Shown here piece after piece: positions 1 through 10,260 of a stretch of DNA of 64,000 bases. Under the pieces are notes generated by a model. The model was not told the origin of the DNA. It made no database searches and saw nothing but the letters and a program-made list of their open reading frames with translations. Origin of the DNA: Labilibacter marinus. Its GTDB lineage: Bacteria > Bacteroidota > Bacteroidia > Bacteroidales > Marinilabiliaceae. Each line of letters starts with the position of its first letter. Within the stretch, counting starts at the first letter, position 1. The DNA lies in the NCBI RefSeq assembly GCF_001659685.2, contig NZ_LXYE02000033.1, positions 1 through 64,000 of the forward strand. Reading direction: 5' to 3'. The translations under genes were made by a program, and so were the position numbers.

Positions 1-100
1 GGGCACTTGGATGCTACACTGAATTTAAAGATCTGTTAAACTTTTTTTATACCTACTGTTGACGACCTATAAACTCCGTAACACTTTTCTCTCTCTTGAA

Positions 101-3100
101 TTATAAATCAGGATTATTCTGTTGTTGCTCGGCATACTCTTTAGGAGATACGCCGTAATACGATTTAAATGTGGTTGAAAAGTGAGATAAGCTGGAATAT
201 CCTAATGAATAGGCCACATCACTTATATTAAGCTTTTTATTAACTAAAATATAAGCCGCTTGCTTCATCCTTACATTCTTTATTAAATCACGTGCCGACT
301 GATTGGTAATTTCCTTTAATTTACGATGCATATGCACACGGCTAATACCTATTCCGTCGGCAAGCATCTCTACATTTAAATCATTATTAGAAATATTATC
401 TCTAATGATTGTCATTACTTTTTGCATTAAAATTTCGTCGTGCGACTGAATTTCAATGGGCTCCACTTGGTATTTCTCCGACTTATTTTCCGATTTAGCA
501 AATATCTTTTTTCTATTTTCGATAAGGTTGGCAATCGATTTTTGCAGAAAGTTGGTGTTAAACGGCTTAACTAAGTACATATCGGCACCTGTTTCAATTC
601 CTTCGGCTTTGTCCTCTTCTTTACTTAAGGCAGTAAGCAGTATTACAGGGATATGATTCGTTTCCACATTGCTTTTAATTTTTTTGCAGAAGGTAATACC
701 ATCCATTTCCGGCATCATAATATCGCTGATAATTAAATCAGGTTGCTCGCTTAACACAATAGCATGCGCTTCTTTTCCATTTTCGCACGAAACAACTTTA
801 TAGCGTTTCGAGAGCTCTGCACTAAGGTAATTTCTAATATCAATTTCATCCTCAACAACCATTATTTTATAGGCCGTTTTAGGTTTTGTACTTTCCTCAA
901 AATCAGTTTCGGGCTGCGTGTTCTTTCTGAAAGAATTGGAGGGAGCAGGCAGTAAATTTTTGTCTACAATTAAATCCTCTTCTGGTAAATGATCTTTACC
1001 TAAAGGAATTTGAATATAGAATTTGGTGCCTATGCCATTGTCGCCATTTTCTGCAAATAGCTGTCCTTTATGTAATTCAACTAACGATCTGGATAAATGA
1101 AGCCCAATGCCTGTACCAGTAATATGCCTTGTTTCTGGTGTGTTTACCTGGTAAAAACGATTAAATACTTTTTCTAAGTCTTGTTTTTTGATACCCATAC
1201 CAGAATCGGATACGGTTATTTGTGCATAAGCATGGGAGGTTTCGTTATTCTGAATTAAAGCAATGTCTACCGTTATATCACCATTGTTAGGCGTAAACTT
1301 AAAGGCGTTTGATAACAGGTTAATAATCACCTTTTCAAAGTTTAAGGGATCCATCCAAATATTAATATCCGTTTCCGCTGCATTTATATTGAATTGGATG
1401 TTTTTAGAACTTGCCATGTATTTATACGATTCACAAATTTCTTCAACAAAAGCAATTAAGTTGGTTTCTTGATATTTAACTAACATCCTACCTTTTTCTA
1501 TTTTTCGCACGTCCATTAACTGGTTAATCAAACGAAAAATTCTGTTGGCATTTTGCTGCATAATAGCATATAACCTTTTGGTTTCTTTATCAGGACCTAG
1601 TTCTAATAGTTTCTCCAGAGGGTCGATAATTAAGCTTAAGGGCGTTCTAATTTCATGAGAGATATTAATAAAGAACTGCATCTTTTTTTCATTTAACTTC
1701 TCTACCTCAATTCGTTTAAATGTTTGTTTATATAATTGAAAAATAGCGAAGGTTAAAATGCCCAATAAGGATACCCATAACATTTTGGCTGCATTAGTTT
1801 TATACCAAGGTGGATGAATGGTAATGGTCAGTTTACGCGGTTCAGAATACAATTTTTTATCCACGCTTCGCACCAAAAAGTTGTAAGAACCAAAGGGGAG
1901 GTTTGTATAGGTGGCCATTCTACTCAACGAATTACTTTTTACCCAAGTCAAATCAAAACCTTCCATCATATACTCGTAACTGATGCTGGACTGTTTAGCT
2001 AATTCGGCCGAAGTAAACGAAATGGAAAATACATTGTCTTTTTCGCTAAGATGAATACTATCGGCAACGGTTATCGATTTATTTAAGATGGTATACTTCC
2101 CTGACTTATCTCCAATTTTCACGGCCTGGTTTAATCGTTCAAACCCTGTTAGCATTACTTTGGGTTTGCTGGCCTTATAATTATTATAGTCTTTTCTAAC
2201 TTCTGTAATCCCATTAATTCCGCCAAAGTAAATGGACTTATTGTTGGATTTAAAAACAGAGTTTCGGTAAAATTCGTTGGCTTGAAGACCATCGGAAGCA
2301 TAGTAATTAACAAAGGTATTGTTTATAGGGTTTAGTCGGCTTAAGCCAGTGTGCGTGCTTATCCATAATTGGTTGTGTTCATCTTCTTCAATGGCACAAA
2401 CCACATTGCCACTCATTCCATCCTCCGATGTAAAGGTTTTAAACGTCATATCTAAGGTAGATACTTTAACTAAGCCTTTGTACGTTCCCAACCAAATATT
2501 CCCCAAAGCGTCTTGTTTTATACAATACACCACATTGCTCGGTAAATAATTTTGGTATGCATTAAAAACTGAAACACGTTGCTGTTGAGGATTGGCCAAA
2601 ACAATACCATCGTAGGTGGCAATCCAAAAGTTTCTGTTCTCGTCTATAAAAATATCATTAACCCAAAGTGGTATTAAACTATTTAAGGAGTCATTCATAT
2701 TTAAACCAGGAGTAAACAGGTTGGTTTTGGTGTTGAGTTGCGTAATGCCATTACCAAGCGTTCCTATCCAAAGTTTTTCTTCATTTTCTTTAATAATACA
2801 TCCAATCCTGTCACCAGCAATACTATTAATGTTATCCTTTTCATTTTTAAATGTGCGTACGTCACCAGTTTGTTTGTTATACTTAATTAACCCGTTGGAA
2901 TATGTTCCCACCCACAAAGTATTATCGTCCGAACTATTTAAACTAAATACATTGTTACTCACATGCTCGTTGGGTTTACTCTTAAGCTGAATATGCTCAA
3001 CTGCTTGAGTGCTTTTATTTAATTTGTAAACACCATCTCCATCTGTACCAATCCAAAGTGTTTCATTGTTACCATCCAAAGCTGTAACACAACTAGAGCC

Positions 3101-4174
3101 TATACTATTGTCGCCAAAAGCGCGATATCCGTAATGGTTAAATATTTGTTTTGATCTAGAAAACAGGAATAAACCTTTCTGAAATATTCCCGTCCATAAA
3201 TTGCCATCGTTATCATCCATTAAACAGTGAACCTTACTTTTTGAAAAGTCAAAGGTGGAGTTAGATGGCGCATGTTCTTTTAATGATTCAGATTTTTCGT
3301 CATATAAATAAAGTCCTAAACCGTCGCTTCCCACCCATAATTGCTGTTCAGAGTCAATCATCAACTTTTTAACAGGTATTTGAAATTTATTGTAACGAGG
3401 TACATGTATTCGAGTTACTTCACCAGTTTCCTTGTTCAGTTTACAGAGGCCTTCTTTTAAACTACCTATATAAATATGCCCATTTAAGTCTCCTGTGATG
3501 GAGCTAATATCATTACCCGGAATGTGAAGTGCATTATCTATAGAACTGGAATAGTTTTTTATTTCCCCAGTAGTCGGATTATAAGTATTCATCCCATCAT
3601 TATCTGATCCAATCCATAAAAGGCCGTCTTTATCCTCAAATAAAGCACGAATATGAAGGCTTGAGAATTTATTATTTAAACGGGTGGAGTATTTAGGTCT
3701 TCCTGTTTCTTTAGGAATTTGAACCAGTCCGTAACCAGAAGTTGCAATCCAAATGTCGCCATTTTGGCTTTCTATTATGGCTGTTACAAAAGGATTGATT
3801 TGTTGATCTTCAATATAGATTTCAATTTCACTAAAGGTTTCTTGTTGATGGTTGTAAACTTGAACACCATTTACATATCCTATCCAAATATTGTTTTCTC
3901 TATCTTGTGTTAAGGTGGTAACGTAGTTGGCCTTTAATTGATGTTTTTCTTCTGTAAAGGTGGTAAATTGAATGCCATCAAAACGATTTAATCCATCTTC
4001 GGTAGCTACCCAAATAAAACCTAAATGATCTTGATATACATCATTAATTAGGCTATTGGATAATCCCTCATTGTAATCAAAAAACTGTTTATTCTGGGCT
4101 CCTAAACCAAATGATTTTAGGAGAAAAAAAGCAATAATTAATAGAGATATATTTTTTGTCATAGAGTGCATCAT
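101..4174 (-). CDS. Hybrid two-component system regulator (HTCS) of the xylan locus
   Basis: One polypeptide combines sensor and regulator, as is usual for Bacteroidota polysaccharide loci. A signal peptide (MTKNISLLIIAFFLLKSFGLGAQ) is followed by a periplasmic sensor made of two-component propeller repeats (about 30-690; recurring LWIGT/LWVGS strands) and a Y_Y_Y domain (about 730-793). One membrane helix lies at about 798-816. The kinase core has its phospho-acceptor His at 840 (INISHEIRTP) and an ATPase domain (NLLSNAFKF, GTGIGL). A receiver domain carries Asp1151 (IISDIMMPEMDG), and a C-terminal AraC-type helix-turn-helix occupies about 1255-1350. It is divergent from GH3 and probably senses a xylo-oligosaccharide in the periplasm and activates the genes downstream. 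The start could be Met1, Met2 or Met5; Met5 gives the cleanest signal peptide. The ligand is inferred from context only. Confidence 0.95.
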   Translation of the reverse strand: MMHSMTKNISLLIIAFFLLKSFGLGAQNKQFFDYNEGLSNSLINDVYQDHLGFIWVATEDGLNRFDGIQFTTFTEEKHQLKANYVTTLTQDRENNIWIGYVNGVQVYNHQQETFSEIEIYIEDQQINPFVTAIIESQNGDIWIATSGYGLVQIPKETGRPKYSTRLNNKFSSLHIRALFEDKDGLLWIGSDNDGMNTYNPTTGEIKNYSSSIDNALHIPGNDISSITGDLNGHIYIGSLKEGLCKLNKETGEVTRIHVPRYNKFQIPVKKLMIDSEQQLWVGSDGLGLYLYDEKSESLKEHAPSNSTFDFSKSKVHCLMDDNDGNLWTGIFQKGLFLFSRSKQIFNHYGYRAFGDNSIGSSCVTALDGNNETLWIGTDGDGVYKLNKSTQAVEHIQLKSKPNEHVSNNVFSLNSSDDNTLWVGTYSNGLIKYNKQTGDVRTFKNEKDNINSIAGDRIGCIIKENEEKLWIGTLGNGITQLNTKTNLFTPGLNMNDSLNSLIPLWVNDIFIDENRNFWIATYDGIVLANPQQQRVSVFNAYQNYLPSNVVYCIKQDALGNIWLGTYKGLVKVSTLDMTFKTFTSEDGMSGNVVCAIEEDEHNQLWISTHTGLSRLNPINNTFVNYYASDGLQANEFYRNSVFKSNNKSIYFGGINGITEVRKDYNNYKASKPKVMLTGFERLNQAVKIGDKSGKYTILNKSITVADSIHLSEKDNVFSISFTSAELAKQSSISYEYMMEGFDLTWVKSNSLSRMATYTNLPFGSYNFLVRSVDKKLYSEPRKLTITIHPPWYKTNAAKMLWVSLLGILTFAIFQLYKQTFKRIEVEKLNEKKMQFFINISHEIRTPLSLIIDPLEKLLELGPDKETKRLYAIMQQNANRIFRLINQLMDVRKIEKGRMLVKYQETNLIAFVEEICESYKYMASSKNIQFNINAAETDINIWMDPLNFEKVIINLLSNAFKFTPNNGDITVDIALIQNNETSHAYAQITVSDSGMGIKKQDLEKVFNRFYQVNTPETRHITGTGIGLHLSRSLVELHKGQLFAENGDNGIGTKFYIQIPLGKDHLPEEDLIVDKNLLPAPSNSFRKNTQPETDFEESTKPKTAYKIMVVEDEIDIRNYLSAELSKRYKVVSCENGKEAHAIVLSEQPDLIISDIMMPEMDGITFCKKIKSNVETNHIPVILLTALSKEEDKAEGIETGADMYLVKPFNTNFLQKSIANLIENRKKIFAKSENKSEKYQVEPIEIQSHDEILMQKVMTIIRDNISNNDLNVEMLADGIGISRVHMHRKLKEITNQSARDLIKNVRMKQAAYILVNKKLNISDVAYSLGYSSLSHFSTTFKSYYGVSPKEYAEQQQNNPDL

Positions 4175-4221
4175 CTGTTAAAAAACTAAAATAAGAAAAA
4201 AGCACCATTTGGAGCTGTCAA

Positions 4222-4321
4222 AAGTGTAAAACATTTAATGTAAGTGTAATATGTTACTGTTGATAAAGAATTTGTAACGTATACTAAAACGATGTTACCA
4301 GTTTTAAAGCATCTGTAACGT
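4222..4321. promoter_or_regulatory. Direct repeats in the HTCS/GH3 divergent promoter region
   Basis: The sequence AAGTGTAA occurs at 4222-4229 and again at 4242-4249, exactly 20 bp apart. TGTAACGT occurs at 4273-4280 and 4314-4321, 41 bp apart. AraC-type regulators often bind direct repeats spaced by about two or four helical turns, so these are candidate sites for the divergent HTCS. Binding is inferred, not shown. Confidence 0.35.
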
Positions 4322-4343
4322 CTCATAATTCCCAAAGGCGGGC

Positions 4344-4406
4344 TTATAGGTATGTTTGTATAACAAGTTTTAACACTTGAAAACGCAAATTAAAACATAC
4401 CTATAA
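4344..4406 (+). promoter_or_regulatory. 14-bp perfect inverted repeat ending on the GH3 start codon, overlapping a -7 box
   Basis: TTATAGGTATGTTT (4344-4357) is exactly complementary to AAACATACCTATAA (4393-4406). The right arm ends on the A of the GH3 ATG. A smaller CAAGT/ACTTG stem (4364-4368, 4375-4379) lies inside the 35-nt loop. TATGTTTG at 4351-4358 fits the Bacteroidota -7 consensus TAnnTTTG and overlaps the left arm, but no TTTG lies at the usual distance upstream. The repeat could be an operator or, if transcribed, a start-blocking hairpin. Confidence 0.5.
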
Positions 4407-7045
4407 TGACAGCATTTATTAATATACGTTTTTTCATAACAGTCACTTTATTTGTGCTGTTATTCTCATGTACTCCTAAAGATAAATATACGGACGTTAC
4501 TTTAAGTTTTGAGGAAAGGGTGGAGGATCTAGTATCTCGCATGACCTTAGAAGAAAAAGTATCGCAACTGGTATATAATTCTCCTGAAATTGAAAGATTA
4601 GGAATTCCTGAGTATAACTGGTGGAATGAATGTTTACATGGTGTTGGAAGAGCTGGTGTAGCAACTGTATTTCCGCAAGCCATAGGAATGGCCGCTATGT
4701 GGGATGATAGCACCATGTTTGAAGTGGCAGATATTGTATCGGATGAGGCAAGAGCTAAACATCATGCGTTTTTAAAAGAGAATAAAAGAGGCATTTATCA
4801 AGGCTTAACTTATTGGACTCCTAATATTAATATTTTCAGAGATCCGCGATGGGGTAGAGGTATGGAAACCTACGGAGAGGATCCTTATTTATCTGGAAAA
4901 TTAGGAGTGGCGTATATTAAAGGTTTGCAAGGAGACGATCCTAAATATTATAAGTTAATTGCTACAGCTAAACACTTTGCAGTACACAGTGGTCCAGAGT
5001 CTACCCGACATAGCTTTAATGTTGTACCGAGTAAATATGATTTTCTGGAGACTTATAGTCCTCAGTTTAAAATGGCTGTAGAAGATGCGAATGTATATTC
5101 AGTAATGTGTGCCTATAACCGCTACGAAGGCCAGCCTTGTTGCGGAAATACAACCCTATCTAATTTACTTAGAAATGAATGGGGTTTTAATGGATATATT
5201 GTTTCTGACTGTTGGGCTGTTAAGGATTTTTATGCACAAGATGCCCATGAAATAGTAAATACAAAAGCTGAAGCGGCGGCTATTTCAATAAAAGCAGGTA
5301 CCGATTTAAACTGTGGAGATTCTTATCCTGGTTTAGTAGATGCAGTAAAAAAAGGTCTAGTTGACGAAGAGGTAATTAATACTTCTATTAAAAGATTGTT
5401 TATTGCCAGAATGAAATTAGGGATGTTCGATTATCCTAATGATGTACCATTTTCAAAAATACCATATGAAGTAGTAGATTCAAAAAAGCATCAGCAAAAA
5501 GCTTTAGAGGCAGCTCAAAAATCGATGGTGCTATTAAAGAATGAAAATTCTATTCTTCCATTCTCTAAAAAAGTTAGTACGGTAGCCGTTATCGGACCTA
5601 ATGCAAATGATAAGGATGTACTACTTGGTAATTATAATGGATATCCATCCAATTCAATTACGCCATTCGAAGGAATTAAATCTAAACTTCCTAACGCTAC
5701 TGTAAGCTATGCAGCGGGTTGCCACCTTGCAGATAGTCTTCCATTACTATCAGCAATACCTAATCGTGTATTATTTACCGATGAATCAAAAAGCTCTAAT
5801 GGTTTAATGGGGGAATATTATAACAACAAAGCCTTTGCAGGAAAACCACAAATGCATAGAATTGATGAAAAAGTCGATTTTAATTGGTGGAACGCTTCTC
5901 CAGATGTAACCATTAACACAGATACATTTAGCGTAAGATGGACCGGTGTAATTATACCCGAAGTATCAGGTACATATGCTATAGGAATTGAGGCTTTCCC
6001 AAAGATGAGCCTTTGGATTGATGGAGAAGAAATAGTGAATTATCAGAGTGAGCACCATGCTAATAAAGAGTACGAACATATTGAATTAGAGAAAGGTAAG
6101 AGCTACCAGTTTAAGTTGGAATATGTACAGCTAAAAACAGAATATGCCAAGGTGAGATTTCTTTGGGAAGAACCAGGGAAAGACTTAAAAAACGAGGCAT
6201 TGGCTTTGGCAAAACAATCTGATTTAGTGGTGATGTGTATGGGCTTGAGTGCCATGTTGGAAGGGGAAGAAATGAAGGTGAAAGTGGAAGGTTTTTCGCA
6301 TGGAGATAGGGAAGATATAAAACTACCTGCAGTACAAACAGAACTGATTAAAGCAATTCATGAATTGGGCAAACCTACCATTTTAGTACTGTTAAATGGT
6401 AGTGCATTGGCTTTTAACTGGGAGGCCAAAAATATACCAGCAATTTTGGAGGCTTGGTATCCAGGACAGGCGGGAGGAGCAGCAATTGCCGATATTATTT
6501 TTGGAGACTATAATCCTTCAGGCCGATTACCATTAACTTTTTATAAGTCTATAGACCAACTGCCTGCCTTTGATGATTATAATATGGAAGGAAAAACCTA
6601 TAGGTACTTTTCTGGCGAACCACTTTATGCTTTTGGTCATGGTTTAAGCTACACCAAGTTTGAGTATTCAAGTTTAAACTTACCTAAAAGTATTTGCACA
6701 GGAGAGGACTTAACTTTTTCGGTACAAGTGACTAACACAGGAGAAATGACAGGTGATGAAATTGTTCAGGTTTATGTTTCTCATCCAGATACCCACTACA
6801 AAAAAGCCATAAGAAGCTTAAAAGGATTTAGGCGCATTAGTTTAAAGCCCAAGGAGAGTAAACAGCTTGATTTTAAGTTATCTCCTAAAGATTTCGCATT
6901 ACTTAATAATGAGTTTAAGTACATGCTAAGCTCAGGTGATATCCAAATTTCTGTGGGAGGCAGTCAACCTTTTTCAAACTATGCTGGTCTATCGCAGCAG
7001 GTTAAAGTGGAACTAAAAGAAGGTGAAGAATACTTGATAGAATAA
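4406..7045 (+). CDS. GH3 beta-glycosidase, probable beta-xylosidase, lipoprotein
   Basis: Predicted to release xylose (possibly glucose or arabinose) from the non-reducing ends of oligosaccharides in the periplasm or at the outer membrane. The lipoprotein signal ends LFSC (Cys22). The GH3 N-terminal barrel has EYNWWNECLHGVGRAG and the nucleophile Asp268 in VSDCW. The second GH3 domain is interrupted by a PA14-like insert (about 465-590; GLMGEYYNNK, GTYAIGIEA), and a fibronectin III-like domain closes the protein (LSYTKFEYSSL to the end). The NWWNECLHGV form of the N-terminal motif is common in Bacteroidota GH3 xylosidases, and the neighbours are all xylan genes. Length (879 aa) is normal for PA14-bearing GH3. 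It is first in the run of same-strand genes. Substrate is inferred. Confidence 0.9.
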   Translation: MTAFINIRFFITVTLFVLLFSCTPKDKYTDVTLSFEERVEDLVSRMTLEEKVSQLVYNSPEIERLGIPEYNWWNECLHGVGRAGVATVFPQAIGMAAMWDDSTMFEVADIVSDEARAKHHAFLKENKRGIYQGLTYWTPNINIFRDPRWGRGMETYGEDPYLSGKLGVAYIKGLQGDDPKYYKLIATAKHFAVHSGPESTRHSFNVVPSKYDFLETYSPQFKMAVEDANVYSVMCAYNRYEGQPCCGNTTLSNLLRNEWGFNGYIVSDCWAVKDFYAQDAHEIVNTKAEAAAISIKAGTDLNCGDSYPGLVDAVKKGLVDEEVINTSIKRLFIARMKLGMFDYPNDVPFSKIPYEVVDSKKHQQKALEAAQKSMVLLKNENSILPFSKKVSTVAVIGPNANDKDVLLGNYNGYPSNSITPFEGIKSKLPNATVSYAAGCHLADSLPLLSAIPNRVLFTDESKSSNGLMGEYYNNKAFAGKPQMHRIDEKVDFNWWNASPDVTINTDTFSVRWTGVIIPEVSGTYAIGIEAFPKMSLWIDGEEIVNYQSEHHANKEYEHIELEKGKSYQFKLEYVQLKTEYAKVRFLWEEPGKDLKNEALALAKQSDLVVMCMGLSAMLEGEEMKVKVEGFSHGDREDIKLPAVQTELIKAIHELGKPTILVLLNGSALAFNWEAKNIPAILEAWYPGQAGGAAIADIIFGDYNPSGRLPLTFYKSIDQLPAFDDYNMEGKTYRYFSGEPLYAFGHGLSYTKFEYSSLNLPKSICTGEDLTFSVQVTNTGEMTGDEIVQVYVSHPDTHYKKAIRSLKGFRRISLKPKESKQLDFKLSPKDFALLNNEFKYMLSSGDIQISVGGSQPFSNYAGLSQQVKVELKEGEEYLIE

Positions 7046-7241
7046 AGAACAAGAGGGGATTTAAAATCACTATAAATTAAAATCTAACAAAATTTAAAAA
7101 AGATGGAAAGAAAGATTCAAACTTGAAAAGGGACAGGTAATTAAGTATTTTAATTATGCCATTGGCAATAGATCGTTATTTATCTAACAAAAATGAAATG
7201 AACCCATTAACGAGCTATAAATTATTTTAAATCTATATTTT

Positions 7242-10200
7242 ATGAAATTTAAAGAAATGTTGAAGAAAGGGATTATGCTCATCTTTTTCGTTTGTCTGCA
7301 AATAACAATGTTTGCACAGAATATGCAAGTGTCAGGTAAGGTAGTTGACTCTACAGGAGAAGCTATACCTGGTGTTAATGTATCAATACAAGGAACCACC
7401 ACAGGTACAATTACAAATTTTGATGGAATTTATACGTTAGAAGTTCCTTCAGATGCCAAGTTACAATTCAGCTTTATCGGTTTTCAACAACAAATTGTTG
7501 AAATTAACGGTCAAATGGTTATTGATGTAACCTTAGTTGAAGATCTTAAAAACTTAGATGAAGTAGTAGTTGTAGGGTATGGCTCGCAAAGTAGATCTGC
7601 CGTAACAGGAGCTATTGCAACGGTTGATTCAGAGAAAATTACGGCCGTTCCAGTAACCAATGCGGAGTCTGCATTACAAGGTAGAGCTGCAGGTATTACT
7701 GTTGCCAATAGTGGTGTGCCAGGATCTTCACCATCCGTTTTAATTAGGGGATTAGGTTCTGTAGGAAATAACTCACCTTTATATGTAATCGATGGAGTTA
7801 TTGTTGGTAACCTATCTGGTATCAGTCCAAACGATATAGAATCTGTATCTGTTTTAAAGGATGCTTCTACTACTGCGGTTTATGGGGCGCAAGGTTCAAA
7901 TGGAGTTGTAGTTGTTACCACCAAAAAAGGTAAATCAGGAAAAGGACAATTAAATTTTAACGCTTATACTGGTTTTCAAACCGTATCTAAAAGGTATGAT
8001 GTACTAGGAACGGTAGATTACTTAAAATATGCTGCAGAATTAGGAACATTTCCGAATAGACCATTATCTACTTACAAAACCAATACAGATTGGCAAGATG
8101 AAATTTTTAGAGTAGGTATGATTCAGGATTATAACCTAAGTTATTCTGGAGGAAATGAAAATTCATCACATCTTTTCTCTGCTGAATATTTAGAGCAAGA
8201 AGGAACTTTAATTAATACTGGATTCGAACGTTACTCGTTTAGAGCTAATAGCTCAGCAAAATTCGGAAGACTTAAAGTCGGAGAATCAATGTCTGTTTCT
8301 TTTGGAAAACAAAATCCGGAGTTAAATTCAGGAGGTAGAACCGTTGTAGAACATGCGATTAAATCTGCACCTTATTTGTCTGTATATAATCCAAATAACT
8401 TAGGCGGTTTTCAAGGACCTTCTTCATCAGCAGATGGACAAGATGCTGAAAATCCAGTAAGAGTTCAAACGCATAGTGATGCCGTAAATAAAACAGTATC
8501 TATTATTGGAAATATTTACGCTGAGTTAGAAATTATCAAAGGATTAAATTTTAAAACTCAAGTAGGTTTAGATTATTACTCTTACAATAATAGCAATTTC
8601 ACACCTTCTTATAGTGATGACAGTGTTGAGGGAAGTACTACGCACGCACAAAATTATGCCAGCATTGGAAGATATAGTGGTTATGGGCAAACCATCATAT
8701 TTAATAATAGTTTAACATATAATAAAACCATAAATGATGTACATAATTTTGAATTATTAGCATTGGTTGAAAAATATGAAGGAAAAAACCAAAGTCAAAG
8801 TGCTAGTAGTAGAAATGCTGTTACCGATGAAGTAGATCAACTTTCTAATGAAGATTCTAGTCTTAGTTCAGGTTCTTCTGAAGTAAATAAAATTGGATAC
8901 TTAGGGCGTGCAAACTATAATTATGACCGTAGATATATTGCATCTGTATCGTATCGACGTGATGCTTCATCAAGATTTGGGGCAAACAAACGTTGGGGTA
9001 GCTTTTACTCAGCATCTGCTGGTTGGAATATAGCTAAAGAGAGCTTTATGCAAGACTTAAATTTTAGTAATCTAAAATTAAGAGGTAGTTACGGTACGGT
9101 TGGTAGTGATGCTATTGGAGATTATTTATATGCTCCTTCTTTAACTGGTGGTTTTGAATATCCTATTGGTGGCGAAGTTGGATTTGGTGTAACGGCTAAC
9201 GGAGGTGCAAATCAGGATTTACAGTGGGAAACTAAAGAAATGATAAACGTAGGTTTAGACGTAGGTTTATTTAATGAAAAATTCACGGGTTCTTTTGAGT
9301 ATTACAAAAATACAAGTAACGACCTATTAATTTATATACCTGCGGTATTATCAAGTGGAATTAACGCTGGAAGTTTACCTGTAAATGCAGGTTCTGTTGA
9401 AACAAAAGGTTTTGAAATTATTTTAGGATATAATGATTTCGAAGGAGACTTTACTTGGTCAGCTAACTTAAACCTTGGAACTTCAAGAAACGAAGTATTA
9501 AGTTTAGGTGCAAGAGATAACATTACAGGTTCTCCTCATAAACTTGGAGGAGCCGATATTACACGTACAGTGGTAGGCGAATCATTATTCCATTTTTATG
9601 GTTTGGAATCTGATGGTATTTACCAAACTCAGGAAGAAGTTGATGCTGTATTTTGGGCAAATCCAGGGCAAAAAACTGTAAAACCAGGTGATATTCGTTT
9701 CAAAGATTTAAATAACGACGGATTGATAAATGCGGATGATAGAACTATTATTGGTAATCCATTTCCAGATATAACTTACGGTTTAAACTTAGATGCTCAA
9801 TATAAAAATTTCGATATGAGTCTGTTTATTACAGGCGTTGCAGGAAACGAAATTTTTAACACCAGTACTTACGATTTAGTAGGAGGAGCAAACAGATTAT
9901 TTAATGTAAGTGAAACTTACTACAAGAATAAATGGTCTGCAGCAAACCCTTCAGGAACAGAACCTAGAATTTTAGGAGCACCTCAAAACAATGGAGTATC
10001 TGACCGTTTTGTGGAAGATGGATCATACACTAGGTTAAAAAATATCTCTTTAGGCTATACCTTACCAGAGGGAATGTTAACAAATTACGTTTCAAAATTA
10101 CGCTTGTATGTTAGTGCTCAAAACCTTATAACCATAAGTGATTATTCTGGTTTAGATCCTGAAATTGGAGGTGGTGAATTTGGAATTGATAGAGGTAGAT

Positions 10201-10247
10201 ATCCACAACCTAAATCTGTTTTGGTAGGAGTTCAAGTTTCATTTTAG
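7242..10247 (+). CDS. SusC-like TonB-dependent outer membrane receptor
   Basis: Imports oligosaccharides across the outer membrane using TonB energy, forming a lidded pair with the SusD encoded 13 bp downstream. A signal peptide (to MFAQ) is followed by a carboxypeptidase-regulatory-like beta domain (about 29-115; VSGKVVDSTGEAIPGVNVSI), the SusC-type junction VVVVGYGSQ, a plug domain (about 118-225; VLIRGLGS, PLYVIDGV, VLKDASTTAVYG) and a 22-strand-type barrel to the terminal aromatic VQVSF. The length of 1001 aa is typical. The GH3 stop is 196 bp upstream and no clear promoter was found between, so read-through from GH3 is plausible. The ligand, a xylo-oligosaccharide, is inferred from neighbours. 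Confidence 0.96.
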   Translation: MKFKEMLKKGIMLIFFVCLQITMFAQNMQVSGKVVDSTGEAIPGVNVSIQGTTTGTITNFDGIYTLEVPSDAKLQFSFIGFQQQIVEINGQMVIDVTLVEDLKNLDEVVVVGYGSQSRSAVTGAIATVDSEKITAVPVTNAESALQGRAAGITVANSGVPGSSPSVLIRGLGSVGNNSPLYVIDGVIVGNLSGISPNDIESVSVLKDASTTAVYGAQGSNGVVVVTTKKGKSGKGQLNFNAYTGFQTVSKRYDVLGTVDYLKYAAELGTFPNRPLSTYKTNTDWQDEIFRVGMIQDYNLSYSGGNENSSHLFSAEYLEQEGTLINTGFERYSFRANSSAKFGRLKVGESMSVSFGKQNPELNSGGRTVVEHAIKSAPYLSVYNPNNLGGFQGPSSSADGQDAENPVRVQTHSDAVNKTVSIIGNIYAELEIIKGLNFKTQVGLDYYSYNNSNFTPSYSDDSVEGSTTHAQNYASIGRYSGYGQTIIFNNSLTYNKTINDVHNFELLALVEKYEGKNQSQSASSRNAVTDEVDQLSNEDSSLSSGSSEVNKIGYLGRANYNYDRRYIASVSYRRDASSRFGANKRWGSFYSASAGWNIAKESFMQDLNFSNLKLRGSYGTVGSDAIGDYLYAPSLTGGFEYPIGGEVGFGVTANGGANQDLQWETKEMINVGLDVGLFNEKFTGSFEYYKNTSNDLLIYIPAVLSSGINAGSLPVNAGSVETKGFEIILGYNDFEGDFTWSANLNLGTSRNEVLSLGARDNITGSPHKLGGADITRTVVGESLFHFYGLESDGIYQTQEEVDAVFWANPGQKTVKPGDIRFKDLNNDGLINADDRTIIGNPFPDITYGLNLDAQYKNFDMSLFITGVAGNEIFNTSTYDLVGGANRLFNVSETYYKNKWSAANPSGTEPRILGAPQNNGVSDRFVEDGSYTRLKNISLGYTLPEGMLTNYVSKLRLYVSAQNLITISDYSGLDPEIGGGEFGIDRGRYPQPKSVLVGVQVSF

Positions 10248-10260
10248 AAATTAAACAATT

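Noticed and set aside
456-3913. Small plus-strand frames inside the HTCS gene
   Set aside because: They are antisense shadows of a well-supported 1357-residue protein and have no motifs or start signals.
4344-4406. Invertible promoter (phase switch) flanked by the inverted repeats
   Set aside because: The spacer is only 35 nt, much shorter than known Bacteroidota invertible promoters, and no recombinase gene is near. The same reasoning applies to 53765-53818 (28 nt).
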